NCBI RefSeq assembly: GCF_900163965.1
Contig: NZ_FULE01000005.1
Coordinates: 1 to 64,000 of the forward strand
Source: Vibrio ruber DSM 16370
GTDB taxonomy: Bacteria > Pseudomonadota > Gammaproteobacteria > Enterobacterales > Vibrionaceae
Reading direction: 5' to 3'
Length of the DNA stretch: 64,000 nucleotides
Below are positions 9,876 to 18,713 of the stretch, piece after piece. Within the stretch, counting starts at the first letter, position 1, and each line of letters begins with the position of its first letter. The position numbers and the translations under genes were made by a program. The notes below the pieces were generated by a model. It saw nothing but the letters and a program-made list of their open reading frames with translations, was not told the DNA's origin and made no database searches.

Positions 9876-11597
9876 ATGGTAATGCTATCCGGTGCAGAGA
9901 TGGTAGTTCAGTCTCTGATCGAAGAAGGTGTCGAGCAGATTTTTGGTTATCCCGGCGGCTCGGTGCTTGATATCTATGATGCCCTTCATGAAAAAACCGA
10001 TCAAATCAAACATGTCCTCGTTCGTCATGAGCAAGCGGCAACACATATGGCTGACGGTTACGCACGCTCAACCGGTAAACCCGGCGTTGTGCTGGTCTGT
10101 TCCGGCCCGGGTGCCACGAATACCGTAACGGGTATTGCGACCGCTTACATGGATTCTATTCCCATGATCGTTATCTCAGGCAATGTACCTAACAGTCTGA
10201 TTGGTAATGATGCATTTCAGGAGTGCGATATTGTCGGGGTCTCCCGACCGATTGTGAAACATAGTTTTTTGGTCAAAAAAGCTGAAGATATTCCCGAAAC
10301 AATTAAAAAAGCGTTCTATATTGCTTCGACGGGGCGCCCCGGCCCGGTCGTGATTGATTTGCCGAAGGATGTCATGAATCCTCAGATCAAATTGCCTTAT
10401 CAATATCCGAAAACCATCAAGATGCGCTCTTATAATCCGACCACCAGTGGTCATAAAGGGCAGATTAAGAAAGCACTCAAAGCACTGTTAGATGCGAAAA
10501 AACCCGTTTTATATGTTGGTGGTGGTGCGGTTATTTCTGAGGCGGATAAGCAGCTCCTTCAGTTAGCGGAAACCTTGAATTTGCCGGTGGTCAGTACACT
10601 AATGGGATTAGGTGCCTTTCCCGGAACCCATGCGAATGCATTGGGGATGCTGGGAATGCACGGTGTTTATGAAGCAAACATGGCGATGCACCATGCCGAT
10701 TTGATCTTTGGTATTGGTGTCAGGTTTGATGACCGAACGACCAATAATCTGGAAAAATACTGTCCCAACGCCAAAATCATGCACATTGATATTGATCCGT
10801 CTTCGATTTCCAAAAACGTCCCGGCGGATTTACCGATTGTCGGCTCAGCAGAAAAAGTATTGGAAACCATGTTGAAGTTGCTGGTTGAACAAGGCGGTTC
10901 GAATGATGAAGAGGCTTTGGCACAGTGGTGGAAAGATATTCAGGGGTGGCGTGACCGTCAGTGTCTTGCTTATCAGAAGTCCAGTGACCGGATTAAACCC
11001 CAGCAAGTGATCGAAACGCTCCATCGCTTGACGGAAGGCAATGCTTACGTTGCTTCTGATGTCGGCCAGCACCAAATGTTTGCCGCACTGTATTACCCGT
11101 TTAATAAGCCACGCCGCTGGATCAACTCCGGTGGGCTGGGTACGATGGGGTTCGGTCTGCCTGCGGGAATGGGGGTCAAGTTCTCTCATCCGGAAGAGGA
11201 AGTAATCGTCGTGACCGGAGACGGCAGTATTCAGATGAATATTCAAGAGCTGTCAACCGCGCTTCAATATGATATTCCGGTCAAAATTATCAACCTGAAT
11301 AACCGTTTCTTGGGAATGGTAAAACAGTGGCAGGATATCATCTATCAGGGACGCCATTCGAATTCGTATATGAGTTCTGTGCCGGACTTTGCTGCAATTG
11401 CTGAAGCTTACGGGCATGTCGGTATTCGTATTTCGACACCGGATGAATTAGAGGCCGGGTTGAAAAAAGCACTGGATCTGAAAGATCGTCTGGTGTTTGT
11501 GGATATCAATGTCGATGAAACTGAGCATGTTTATCCGATGCAGATAAAAGGCGAAGGGATGGACAAAATGTGGTTGAGCAAAACGGAGAGAACCTGA
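9876..11597 (+). CDS. ilvI: Acetolactate synthase III large subunit
   Basis: IlvI is the catalytic subunit of acetohydroxyacid synthase III. This thiamine-diphosphate enzyme makes acetolactate and acetohydroxybutyrate for valine, leucine and isoleucine. The 573-residue protein shows [15 protein letters not shown] near the N-terminus, the glutamate-containing [15 protein letters not shown], and the ThDP-binding [16 protein letters not shown] use ATG 9876 (MVMLSGAEM, with AAGGAGA just upstream), which matches enteric IlvI; a GTG at 9855 is unlikely. It overlaps ilvH by one base. Confidence 0.97.
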   Translation: MVMLSGAEMVVQSLIEEGVEQIFGYPGGSVLDIYDALHEKTDQIKHVLVRHEQAATHMADGYARSTGKPGVVLVCSGPGATNTVTGIATAYMDSIPMIVISGNVPNSLIGNDAFQECDIVGVSRPIVKHSFLVKKAEDIPETIKKAFYIASTGRPGPVVIDLPKDVMNPQIKLPYQYPKTIKMRSYNPTTSGHKGQIKKALKALLDAKKPVLYVGGGAVISEADKQLLQLAETLNLPVVSTLMGLGAFPGTHANALGMLGMHGVYEANMAMHHADLIFGIGVRFDDRTTNNLEKYCPNAKIMHIDIDPSSISKNVPADLPIVGSAEKVLETMLKLLVEQGGSNDEEALAQWWKDIQGWRDRQCLAYQKSSDRIKPQQVIETLHRLTEGNAYVASDVGQHQMFAALYYPFNKPRRWINSGGLGTMGFGLPAGMGVKFSHPEEEVIVVTGDGSIQMNIQELSTALQYDIPVKIINLNNRFLGMVKQWQDIIYQGRHSNSYMSSVPDFAAIAEAYGHVGIRISTPDELEAGLKKALDLKDRLVFVDINVDETEHVYPMQIKGEGMDKMWLSKTERT

Positions 11598-12091
11598 TGA
11601 GACACATTATTTCTGTATTAATGGAGAACCAACCCGGTGCTTTGTCTCGTGTGGTCGGCTTGTTCTCCCAGCGTGGTTTCAATATTGAAACGTTAAATGT
11701 ATCCCCGACTGACGATGAGACCCTGTCTCGCCTTAATATTACGACCAAAACCAACGCTATGGAACTGGAACAGATTCAGAAGCAGCTCCATAAGTTGATT
11801 GATGTATTGAAAGTTCAGGAAGTGTCAGAATTTGAACATATTGAACGAGAGTTGATGTTGGTGAAAGTCAGAGCCAGTGGCGCTGTCAGAGCAGAAGTGC
11901 AGCGGACGACTGACATTTTCAGAGGTCAAATCGTCGATGTTACCAGTAGTCAATATACGGTTCAGATAGCCGGAACAACCGAAAAACTGGATGCGTTTAT
12001 TGAGGCCGTTTCAGAAGTGACGGAAGTGCTGGAGGTCGCCCGCAGTGGTGTCGTCGGTATTGCTCGTCGTGAACGGGCACTCCGCGCGTAA
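11597..12091 (+). CDS. ilvH: Acetolactate synthase III regulatory subunit
   Basis: IlvH is the small ACT-domain subunit that activates IlvI and gives valine feedback inhibition. The 164-residue product starts [19 protein letters not shown], a typical ACT domain, and continues with GLFSQRGFNIETL and the second-domain block IFRGQIVDV. Its ATG overlaps the ilvI stop (TGATG), so the subunits are coupled. A strong terminator follows at 12114-12137. Nothing is unusual. Confidence 0.97.
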   Translation: MRHIISVLMENQPGALSRVVGLFSQRGFNIETLNVSPTDDETLSRLNITTKTNAMELEQIQKQLHKLIDVLKVQEVSEFEHIERELMLVKVRASGAVRAEVQRTTDIFRGQIVDVTSSQYTVQIAGTTEKLDAFIEAVSEVTEVLEVARSGVVGIARRERALRA

Positions 12092-12113
12092 TATCTTGTG
12101 GTTACCCTGAATG

Positions 12114-12137
12114 AAACCGGCTGATGCCGGTTTTTTT
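12114..12137 (+). terminator. ilvIH terminator
   Basis: AAACCGGC and GCCGGTTT form an 8-bp stem with a TGAT loop and a run of seven T. It ends at the stop codon of the convergent regulator gene. Confidence 0.9.
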
Positions 12138-13929
12138 ACATCATCTGATTGGATACCAGTTGCGCTTCGCCAATAAAATAGCCGTCTTCGTCGAAGCGTT
12201 TGATTTCACCGTTCTCCACCACGATGGTGATTTTGCGGATATCTGAGAACTGCCAGTTTCGCCATTGATAGACAAACTGGTCATGTTCGACCCACCAGTA
12301 GCCTTCATCCATATCATTAGGGCGTTCGGAAACTCCCGTCATTTTACCATCAGCCTGAAAAGTGATCCGGTAAGGAATATTGAAGCAGTCTTTGGTTAAG
12401 AGCGTTTGATTCTTCAGCAGGTGGCGGATGGCTCTACTACTGAGTGGTGGTTGCTGACATTCTTGTAGGGTTTCGATCGGCATCACCTGTTTGGCAATTT
12501 GGGAAAGCAGCGCAATTCCCTCACGGATCTGCTCCGTTCTGATCGATTGAAAGCACAGCCGGAAGCTATTGATCCGCTCATCACAGTAATAGTATTTGGC
12601 ACCGTTGTTGATCAGAATACCATGCTGTTCAGCCAGTTGTTCAAATCTCGCGGCATCAAAACCCTGCTTATAGTCGATCCAAAAAGCTGTTCCGGCCAAC
12701 GAGGGGGTTACACCTGACTGGGGAAAATAGTAATTCAGCGCTTTTTCCATCGTCAGCCACTTTTCCCGATAACGTTTGAGCATTTTTTGTGCTAATGCAT
12801 CGTAATACCCGAGGCTCAGAAACAGGGCGAGCGTTTGACAATTATTCTTCGGCGGCAAGCTATGTGTTCTGAACTGAAGTGCTTTGATTTGTGAGATCAA
12901 CGGCGCGGGTGCCACGATATACCCGAGCCGTAACCCCGGTGCAATCGTCGAAGAAAAGCTGGAGATATAGATAATACGCTCACTGGATGATTCACTTTTC
13001 AGGGGCGGACAGGTGTCTTCAATGAAGTTAATATCATGTTCAAAGTCATCTTCAATAATCAATAAGTCATGCTCTTCAGCCAGCGCGAGAAGTTGACGGC
13101 GACGATTGGCAGACAGGCGTACCGTGGTCGGAAATTGATTACTCGGGGTGGTATAAACCAATTGGCAGTCAGTGAGACGCTCATCAATCACCATGCCTTC
13201 TTGATCGACGTTGATCGGTACGATCTGAGCACGTCTGGCCTGAAACTGATGTAATGCTTCGGGATAACCGGGGTTCTCAATGGCAATCGCTGAGTCTGCC
13301 GAGAGGAGGAGTTTGGACAGATAATAAAGACTGTTCTGACACCCGAGCGTAATGGCGATATTGTCCCGGTTGACGAATATGCCCCGTTTGGTCAGCACAC
13401 GAGTCCGGATCTGTTCAATCAGATCATCATAGTCTGAGTCATTCGATGTCCACGTGCGATGATTAATGCGATTGAGTGACTGAATGCTACATTTGCGCCA
13501 CTCGGAAACGGGGAATAAATCCTCATCCACAACGCCGCTGACAAAGAGATAGGGATAATTTTTGAGGTCTTTGGCTTCGCGTTCAGAGACGCTATTCTCC
13601 GCGTTCAGATAACGGCTCCAATCGAGTTGGGGCGATTGTTCTTGTGGTGTTGAAGAGGTGAGCGGTGTGACGGAAATCGTCAGTGCCGGGTTGACAAAAT
13701 AGCCTTTGCGCTCAATGGAGACAAGGATCCCTTCTTCGGTCAGTTGTTCATAAACGCGCAAAATGGTGTTTCTGGAAACATTGAGATCTTTTGCCAGCTT
13801 TCGCGAAGAGGCCAGAGGGGATTGCTTAGGAATGAAGCCATCAAATATTGCTTTGGCAAGACTGCTTTTGATTTGATCCTGCAAGGTCTTCGAATCCTGC
13901 GGATCAAGGTGGATATACTGGCTTAGCAT
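12136..13929 (-). CDS. MocR/GabR-type regulator, no PLP lysine, extra C-terminal domain
   Basis: This is a 597-residue regulator. Residues about 5-78 form a GntR-type winged helix (LASSRKLAKDLNVSRNTILR). Residues about 130-470 are an aminotransferase-fold domain with ENPGYPEA, TTPSNQFPTT and IIEDDFEHD. In MocR/GabR proteins a lysine in the motif SFSK-T-APGLR binds pyridoxal phosphate. Here the motif reads SFSSTIAPGLR, with serine (residue 327, codon 12949-12951) at that place. A further 115 residues, rich in W and G (GYWWVEHDQFVYQWRNW), extend the C-terminus; GabR-like proteins usually end near 480. Its position beside gabT, gabD and a TRAP transporter suggests it controls them. Confidence 0.85.
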   Translation of the reverse strand: MLSQYIHLDPQDSKTLQDQIKSSLAKAIFDGFIPKQSPLASSRKLAKDLNVSRNTILRVYEQLTEEGILVSIERKGYFVNPALTISVTPLTSSTPQEQSPQLDWSRYLNAENSVSEREAKDLKNYPYLFVSGVVDEDLFPVSEWRKCSIQSLNRINHRTWTSNDSDYDDLIEQIRTRVLTKRGIFVNRDNIAITLGCQNSLYYLSKLLLSADSAIAIENPGYPEALHQFQARRAQIVPINVDQEGMVIDERLTDCQLVYTTPSNQFPTTVRLSANRRRQLLALAEEHDLLIIEDDFEHDINFIEDTCPPLKSESSSERIIYISSFSSTIAPGLRLGYIVAPAPLISQIKALQFRTHSLPPKNNCQTLALFLSLGYYDALAQKMLKRYREKWLTMEKALNYYFPQSGVTPSLAGTAFWIDYKQGFDAARFEQLAEQHGILINNGAKYYYCDERINSFRLCFQSIRTEQIREGIALLSQIAKQVMPIETLQECQQPPLSSRAIRHLLKNQTLLTKDCFNIPYRITFQADGKMTGVSERPNDMDEGYWWVEHDQFVYQWRNWQFSDIRKITIVVENGEIKRFDEDGYFIGEAQLVSNQMM

Positions 13930-13976
13930 ACGGCTCCTACAACGAGTTCTTGCTCCGCTGACTAATCCGGTTTAAG

Positions 13977-14017
13977 CAGCGAAGATACGAATATGAACGG
14001 TGATCGTATCTTCGCTG
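13977..14017. repeat. 14-bp inverted repeat between gabT and the regulator gene
   Basis: CAGCGAAGATACGA (13977-13990) and its exact reverse complement (14004-14017) flank 13 bases. It lies 8 bases after the gabT stop and 48 bases before the MocR-type gene, both on the minus strand. As RNA it is a strong hairpin but lacks a T tract, so it may stabilise the gabT mRNA 3' end, weaken readthrough, or be an operator. Confidence 0.75.
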
Positions 14018-14024
14018 GATATAT

Positions 14025-15302
14025 TTAGTGAGCGAGCAACGCTTGTAATTCTGCTTTGATGATTTCAAGCCCTTTGACAATCAGTTCTGGTTCGATGGTC
14101 AATGGTGGCAGGAAGCGAATCACATTTCCCTTTACACCACAAGATAACAGAATCACTCCGGCATGGTTACTTTTTACTACGAGCTGTTTGGTCAAATCAG
14201 CAAGTGGCGCACCATTTTCAGGATTATTGAGCTCGATTGCAATCATGGCTCCCACTTGGCGGATATCACCAATCTGGGGGATTTCTTTTTGCAATTCAGT
14301 CAATTGTTCCTTAAATTGCAAGCCAATATGTTGCGCTCTTTCACAGAGATTTTCTTTCTCAATGATATCGAGCACTTCTAATGCCGCGACACAAGCGAGT
14401 GGTGAGCCGGCATAAGTTCCGCCAACGCCACCGGGATTGGCAGCATCCATAATCTCTGCCTTACCGACTACACCGGAGAGCGGGAATCCACCTGCAATCC
14501 CTTTGGCCATAGTGATCAGATCAGCTTCAATACCGAGGTATTCTGTGGCAAACATTTTGCCGGTACGGGCAAAACCGGTCTGAATTTCATCGCAGATCAG
14601 CACAATACCGTGTTTATCACATATTTCGCGGATTTTTTGTGCCCATGATGCGGGTGCCTGATAGAAGCCACCTTCTCCCTGAATCGGTTCGAAAATGATC
14701 GCTGCGATACGACTTGGCTCGATATCACATGCGAATAAATCGTCCAAGGCATTCAGGCTTTGTGCTTCACTTACCCCATGATATTTATTCGGGAATGGCA
14801 GATGATAGATTTCATTTGGAAACGGCCCGAAACCAGCTTTATAAGGCGCAACTTTTCCAGTGAGACCCATACACATGTTTGTCCGACCGTGAAAGCCGCC
14901 TTTAAAGGCAATAATGCCAGAACGGCCGGTATGTGCCCGCGCAATTTTTACCGCATTCTCAACCGCTTCAGCGCCAGTGGTTACAAATGCCGCTTTTTTC
15001 TCAAAATTCCCCGGTGTTTTTGCCACGATCTTTTCAGCCAGTTCAACAAAGCTGGTGTAAGGCGTGACCATTGAACAGGTGTGGCTGAAATTATCCAGCT
15101 GCTTTTTCACCGCTTCAATAATCTGTGGGTGAGAGTGTCCGGTATTATTGACGGCAATCCCGGCGGCAAAGTCGATATACGTTTTACCGTCGATATCCGT
15201 GATGATCGCATTTTTAGCACTCGCCGCGTAAATCGGTGCCAGATTCGCCATTCCTTTAGCGACTACTTTTTCTTTACGGGCTTGCCATTCCATATTCGTC
15301 AT
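14025..15302 (-). CDS. gabT: 4-aminobutyrate aminotransferase
   Basis: GabT transfers the amino group of 4-aminobutyrate to 2-oxoglutarate, giving succinate semialdehyde and glutamate. The 425-residue class-III aminotransferase has the PLP lysine in ITMAKGIAGGFPLSG, the cofactor aspartate in LICDEIQTGFARTG, and TTGAEAVENAVKIARAHTGR. It lies 44 bases after gabD, so the two are probably one transcript, with GabD taking the product on to succinate. Related omega-amino acids such as 5-aminovalerate are alternative substrates. Confidence 0.9.
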   Translation of the reverse strand: MTNMEWQARKEKVVAKGMANLAPIYAASAKNAIITDIDGKTYIDFAAGIAVNNTGHSHPQIIEAVKKQLDNFSHTCSMVTPYTSFVELAEKIVAKTPGNFEKKAAFVTTGAEAVENAVKIARAHTGRSGIIAFKGGFHGRTNMCMGLTGKVAPYKAGFGPFPNEIYHLPFPNKYHGVSEAQSLNALDDLFACDIEPSRIAAIIFEPIQGEGGFYQAPASWAQKIREICDKHGIVLICDEIQTGFARTGKMFATEYLGIEADLITMAKGIAGGFPLSGVVGKAEIMDAANPGGVGGTYAGSPLACVAALEVLDIIEKENLCERAQHIGLQFKEQLTELQKEIPQIGDIRQVGAMIAIELNNPENGAPLADLTKQLVVKSNHAGVILLSCGVKGNVIRFLPPLTIEPELIVKGLEIIKAELQALLAH

Positions 15303-15346
15303 GAGTTTTTATTCCTTCACATTGAAACCGTCGTTATTGGGAGCTA

Positions 15347-16777
15347 TCAGAAGCCACCAAAGCAGAGATATTTGACATTGAGATATTCATCAATCCCTTG
15401 TTTGGCTCCTTCCCGGCCAAATCCGGATTGTTTTACACCACCGAATGGTGCGACTTCAGTGGAGATAATGCCTTCATTAATTCCAACCATGCCGTATTCA
15501 AGCTGCTCGGCAATCCGAAAGGCGCGATTCAGCGTACTGGTGTAGAAGTAACTGGCGAGTCCGTAAATGGTATCGTTGGCTTTCTCAACCAGTTCATCAT
15601 CGTCGCTAAAGCGGACTATCGGAGCAACCGGACCGAATAACTCGGTTTGCACGATCTCCATCTTCTGAGTGACTTCGGTCAGAATGGTGGGTTCAACAAA
15701 CAGACCTTCCAGAGAGCGGCCACCAAATGCAATTTTTGCCCCTTGTTCGACGGCCGTATTGATGTAACCCAACACGCTATTTTTCGCTTTCATATCGATC
15801 AGCGGGCCAATCACTACGCCGGGTTCTACGCCATTACCGACTTTCAAATCTGCAACGGCCGCGGCAAATTTTTCAACGAATTGATCGTAAACGCTGTCCT
15901 GAACATAGAAGCGGTTTGCACAGACACAGGTTTGTCCGGCATTCCGGAATTTTGAGGCAATCGCGCCTTTGACGGCTTCATCGATATCAGCGTCATCAAA
16001 GACGATGAATGGCGCATTGCCGCCTAATTCCATTGAGGTGCGCTTGATCGTTTCTGCACACTGCTTGATGAGGTGGCTTCCGACCTGAGTTGATCCGGTG
16101 AAAGACAACTTTTTGATATCATCGTGACTACAGAAAATATCACCGACGGCCACTGAAGAGTGGTTATTGACCACGATGAGAAGCTCTTTTGGCAATCCTG
16201 CTTCATATGCTAATTCTGCAATCGCATAGGCAGACAGTGGGGTTTGGTTGGCGGGTTTAACAATAAAACTACATCCTGCCGCCAGAGCAGGGGCTGCTTT
16301 ACGGGTGATCATTGCGATGGGGAAGTTCCAAGGCGTGATCGCAGCAGCAACACCAACCGGCTGTTTAATGGTCATCAAACGTTTGTTCGACGCAGGTGCA
16401 GGAATGGTATCACCGTAAGTCCGTTTTCCTTCTTCGGCAAACCACTGAATGAACGATGCTCCATACATGACTTCACCTTTGGCTTCTGCCAAGGGCTTCC
16501 CTTGTTCGAGCGTCATAATTCGAGCCAGATCATCACTGTTTTCAACCACCAGATCATACCAGCGCTTTAAAATAGCAGATCGTTCTGCGGCAGAACGTTG
16601 TTGCCATGCTTGTTGAGCCAGCTTTGATTTCTCAATCAAAGTGAGGATATCCGTTGTCTGAACCGAAGGGATGTAAGTCAGCGTTTCATCGGTTGCCGGG
16701 TTGATAACTGCAATCGCATCTTCACTGAAAGGACACGTTGCTTTGAGTAAGTTTTTGTTAACAATTTTGTCCATCAT
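15347..16777 (-). CDS. gabD: Succinate-semialdehyde dehydrogenase
   Basis: GabD oxidises succinate semialdehyde to succinate with NAD(P). The 476-residue aldehyde dehydrogenase shows ITPWNFPIAMITRK near residue 145, the cofactor loop FTGSTQVG, the catalytic glutamate in MELGGNAPF, and the nucleophilic cysteine in NAGQTCVCANRF. It is first in the gabD-gabT transcript and diverges from the TRAP transporter across a 216-base region with GTACCA repeats. An M-M start gives two adjacent ATGs. A related semialdehyde is a possible substrate. Confidence 0.9.
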   Translation of the reverse strand: MMDKIVNKNLLKATCPFSEDAIAVINPATDETLTYIPSVQTTDILTLIEKSKLAQQAWQQRSAAERSAILKRWYDLVVENSDDLARIMTLEQGKPLAEAKGEVMYGASFIQWFAEEGKRTYGDTIPAPASNKRLMTIKQPVGVAAAITPWNFPIAMITRKAAPALAAGCSFIVKPANQTPLSAYAIAELAYEAGLPKELLIVVNNHSSVAVGDIFCSHDDIKKLSFTGSTQVGSHLIKQCAETIKRTSMELGGNAPFIVFDDADIDEAVKGAIASKFRNAGQTCVCANRFYVQDSVYDQFVEKFAAAVADLKVGNGVEPGVVIGPLIDMKAKNSVLGYINTAVEQGAKIAFGGRSLEGLFVEPTILTEVTQKMEIVQTELFGPVAPIVRFSDDDELVEKANDTIYGLASYFYTSTLNRAFRIAEQLEYGMVGINEGIISTEVAPFGGVKQSGFGREGAKQGIDEYLNVKYLCFGGF

Positions 16778-16836
16778 TGTGTCTCTTTTGTTAGCTGTAA
16801 GAAGAATGGTAGATCTAAAAATGACACCACCCGAAG

Positions 16837-16890
16837 TACCAGTTAGCTCAATTATGTGGTACCAGCAATCAGTCGCTGGCTGGTACCATA
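16837..16890. promoter_or_regulatory. Candidate operator: three spaced GTACCA boxes
   Basis: GTACCA occurs at 16837, 16860 and 16884, spaced 23 and 24 bases, in the divergent gabD/TRAP promoter region. The second and third are each inside the palindrome TGGTACCA, and CCAGC/GCTGG (16863, 16876) makes a further inverted repeat between them. MocR-type dimers bind spaced repeats of this kind. The array ends 22 bases before the predicted -35 of the TRAP operon, a position suited to activation. Binding by the regulator at 12136-13929 is an inference. Confidence 0.55.
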
Positions 16891-16912
16891 CAAATTGTCT
16901 TTCTGGTTCTAT

Positions 16913-16941
16913 TGCTTTGGTTTTGCTTTCTTCATATTAAC
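16913..16941 (+). promoter_or_regulatory. Likely promoter of the TRAP transporter operon
   Basis: TTGCTT (16913-16918) and TATTAA (16936-16941) are separated by 17 bases, followed by about 45 bases of leader before the solute-binding protein gene. Confidence 0.5.
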
Positions 16942-16993
16942 CTGTGAAACAAATCAGTAACAAACAAGTAACGACACAGGAAGAGGAATTTCT

Positions 16994-18010
16994 ATGTTTG
17001 GGTTAAAGGGAAAGAAGCTGGCGAAGACATTATTGGCAGTCACGCTGGGTGTCAGCGCACTTGCGAGTTCTACGGTCAGTTTTGCCGCTGAATATAACTG
17101 GCGTTTTGCAAATCTATATGGCCGCGGTACCGCGTTTGGTACCGTTTATGAAGATTTGGCTAAAAATATCGAAACCATGTCGAATGGTCGTATTGCTGTG
17201 CAAGTTCTGTACTCCGGTGAAGGCGTCGGTACCAGTGGTATCTTAGGGGCTGTCCGTTCCGGTCTGATTACAATGGGCGCACCTTTCCAACCCATGCACG
17301 CGGGTGAGTTTCCGGCTGGGGTGGTTGAGGTCGGTTTACCCGGCGGAACGTCAGATGCCAGTGAACTGATGACATTATTTCATGAGCGGGGTTGGGGTGA
17401 TGTCCTGAAAAAAGCTTATGCATCTCAAGGAATTGTCTGGCTGGAACCTTATATTCAGCCCCCGGTTTATATCATTACCAAACAACCGATCAACTCGATT
17501 GCCGACTTTAAAGGCATGAAAATCCGAGCTCCGGGCGCTTATGGTAAGTTCCTGCGTAACCTCGGGGCTGCACCGGTTTCTCTGTCTTGGAGTGAAATTT
17601 ATACCTCACTGGCAACGGGGGTCATCGATGGTTCTATCGGTTCCAATATGATTGACCACCGCGATGGTAACCATGTGGAAGTTGCCAAGTACATGTACCC
17701 GCTGCCGATTGCCGGTGCTCAGGTGCTGCCGATTATTGTTAACCAAAAAGCATGGAATAAACTGCCGAAAGATCTGCAAGCCATTGTCAAAGGTGCGACA
17801 GCTGAACATGCTATTGAGCAGCTGACGAAATCGAAATTGTGGGAATCTCAGGCTGTGGCTGAGATGGAAGCAAAAGGGCTGAAATGGAGTCCTGAGCCGT
17901 CTGAAGCAGATAAAGAAGCCTGGAAAGCTGCGGGAATGTCACTTGCGCAGGAATATGCCAGTGCCGACCCTTATTCAAAACAGCTTGTTGAAATCCTGAA
18001 CAAGCAGTAA
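16994..18010 (+). CDS. TRAP transporter periplasmic solute-binding protein (DctP family)
   Basis: This is a 338-residue periplasmic binding protein of the DctP family, the receptor of a sodium-driven TRAP transporter. A signal peptide (KKLAKTLLAVTLGVSALASS...SFA) ends near residue 31. FKGMKIRAPGAYGKFLRNLG carries the conserved arginine that usually salt-bridges a ligand carboxylate. Ribosome site AGAGGAA precedes the ATG. Two membrane subunits follow. The neighbouring gab genes suggest a GABA-like or other carboxylate ligand, but the sequence alone does not fix it. Confidence 0.88.
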   Translation: MFGLKGKKLAKTLLAVTLGVSALASSTVSFAAEYNWRFANLYGRGTAFGTVYEDLAKNIETMSNGRIAVQVLYSGEGVGTSGILGAVRSGLITMGAPFQPMHAGEFPAGVVEVGLPGGTSDASELMTLFHERGWGDVLKKAYASQGIVWLEPYIQPPVYIITKQPINSIADFKGMKIRAPGAYGKFLRNLGAAPVSLSWSEIYTSLATGVIDGSIGSNMIDHRDGNHVEVAKYMYPLPIAGAQVLPIIVNQKAWNKLPKDLQAIVKGATAEHAIEQLTKSKLWESQAVAEMEAKGLKWSPEPSEADKEAWKAAGMSLAQEYASADPYSKQLVEILNKQ

Positions 18011-18065
18011 CAAGGAATAATCAAGGTGAGTCTGATGATTCACCTTGATTGGTTTGGGAGTTTAT

Positions 18066-18713
18066 ATGGTTGAACCAATTTTAAGAGGATATTGCCAGTT
18101 AGTCAGATATGTTGTTGGCCTAATCGGGCGTTCGGTTTCCTATCTGCTTCCTGTATTAGCCAGTATTGTTGCCTACGAAGTCTTTGCACGTTATGTCATT
18201 GATAAACCAACAATCTGGGGATATGACACTTCACTTTTCCTGTTCGGGTATATTGCCGCCTTAGGCGGAGCATACGCACAGCAGCGTGAAGCGCATATCA
18301 ATGTTGATATCGTCCACGGTAAAGTCTCGGAAAAAACACGTCGGATTTTTGACCTGATTACTGCGGTTCTGGCAATCGGATTTTTAGTGGTCATGATCAA
18401 AACTTGCTACGGCATGTTTCTGGAGAGTCTTGAATATAATTATAAAACCCAGAGTGAATGGGCCCCGCCGATGCACCATTTCTGGCTGATGATTACCGTC
18501 TCTGCGAGTATTTTTGTTGCACAATATTCAACTGAATTGATCAGCAATCTGTTTTTCCTCGTGACAGGACGTGAACTGAGCGGAACTGTACATTCCCATG
18601 TTAGCTTAGATGATCAGCCTTTCCATGTCAGTTTGGATGATGAGCCGTTCCGTGATGAGCATCATCAGGCAGAGCAGTCGGGTTTTGACAAGGAGAATTC
18701 AAATGGGCATTGA
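18066..18713 (+). CDS. TRAP transporter small permease (DctQ family)
   Basis: A small membrane subunit of 215 residues with about four transmembrane helices, including the family region around VFARYVIDKPTIWGYDTSLFL. It associates with the large permease. I start at ATG 18066 because GGGAG lies 5 bases upstream; a TTG at 18045 is in frame. The C-terminal tail has two copies of HVSLDD(Q/E)PF, encoded by adjacent 27-base units (18597-18650), then a histidine- and acid-rich end. The 3' end overlaps the next gene by 11 bases. Confidence 0.88.
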   Translation: MVEPILRGYCQLVRYVVGLIGRSVSYLLPVLASIVAYEVFARYVIDKPTIWGYDTSLFLFGYIAALGGAYAQQREAHINVDIVHGKVSEKTRRIFDLITAVLAIGFLVVMIKTCYGMFLESLEYNYKTQSEWAPPMHHFWLMITVSASIFVAQYSTELISNLFFLVTGRELSGTVHSHVSLDDQPFHVSLDDEPFRDEHHQAEQSGFDKENSNGH

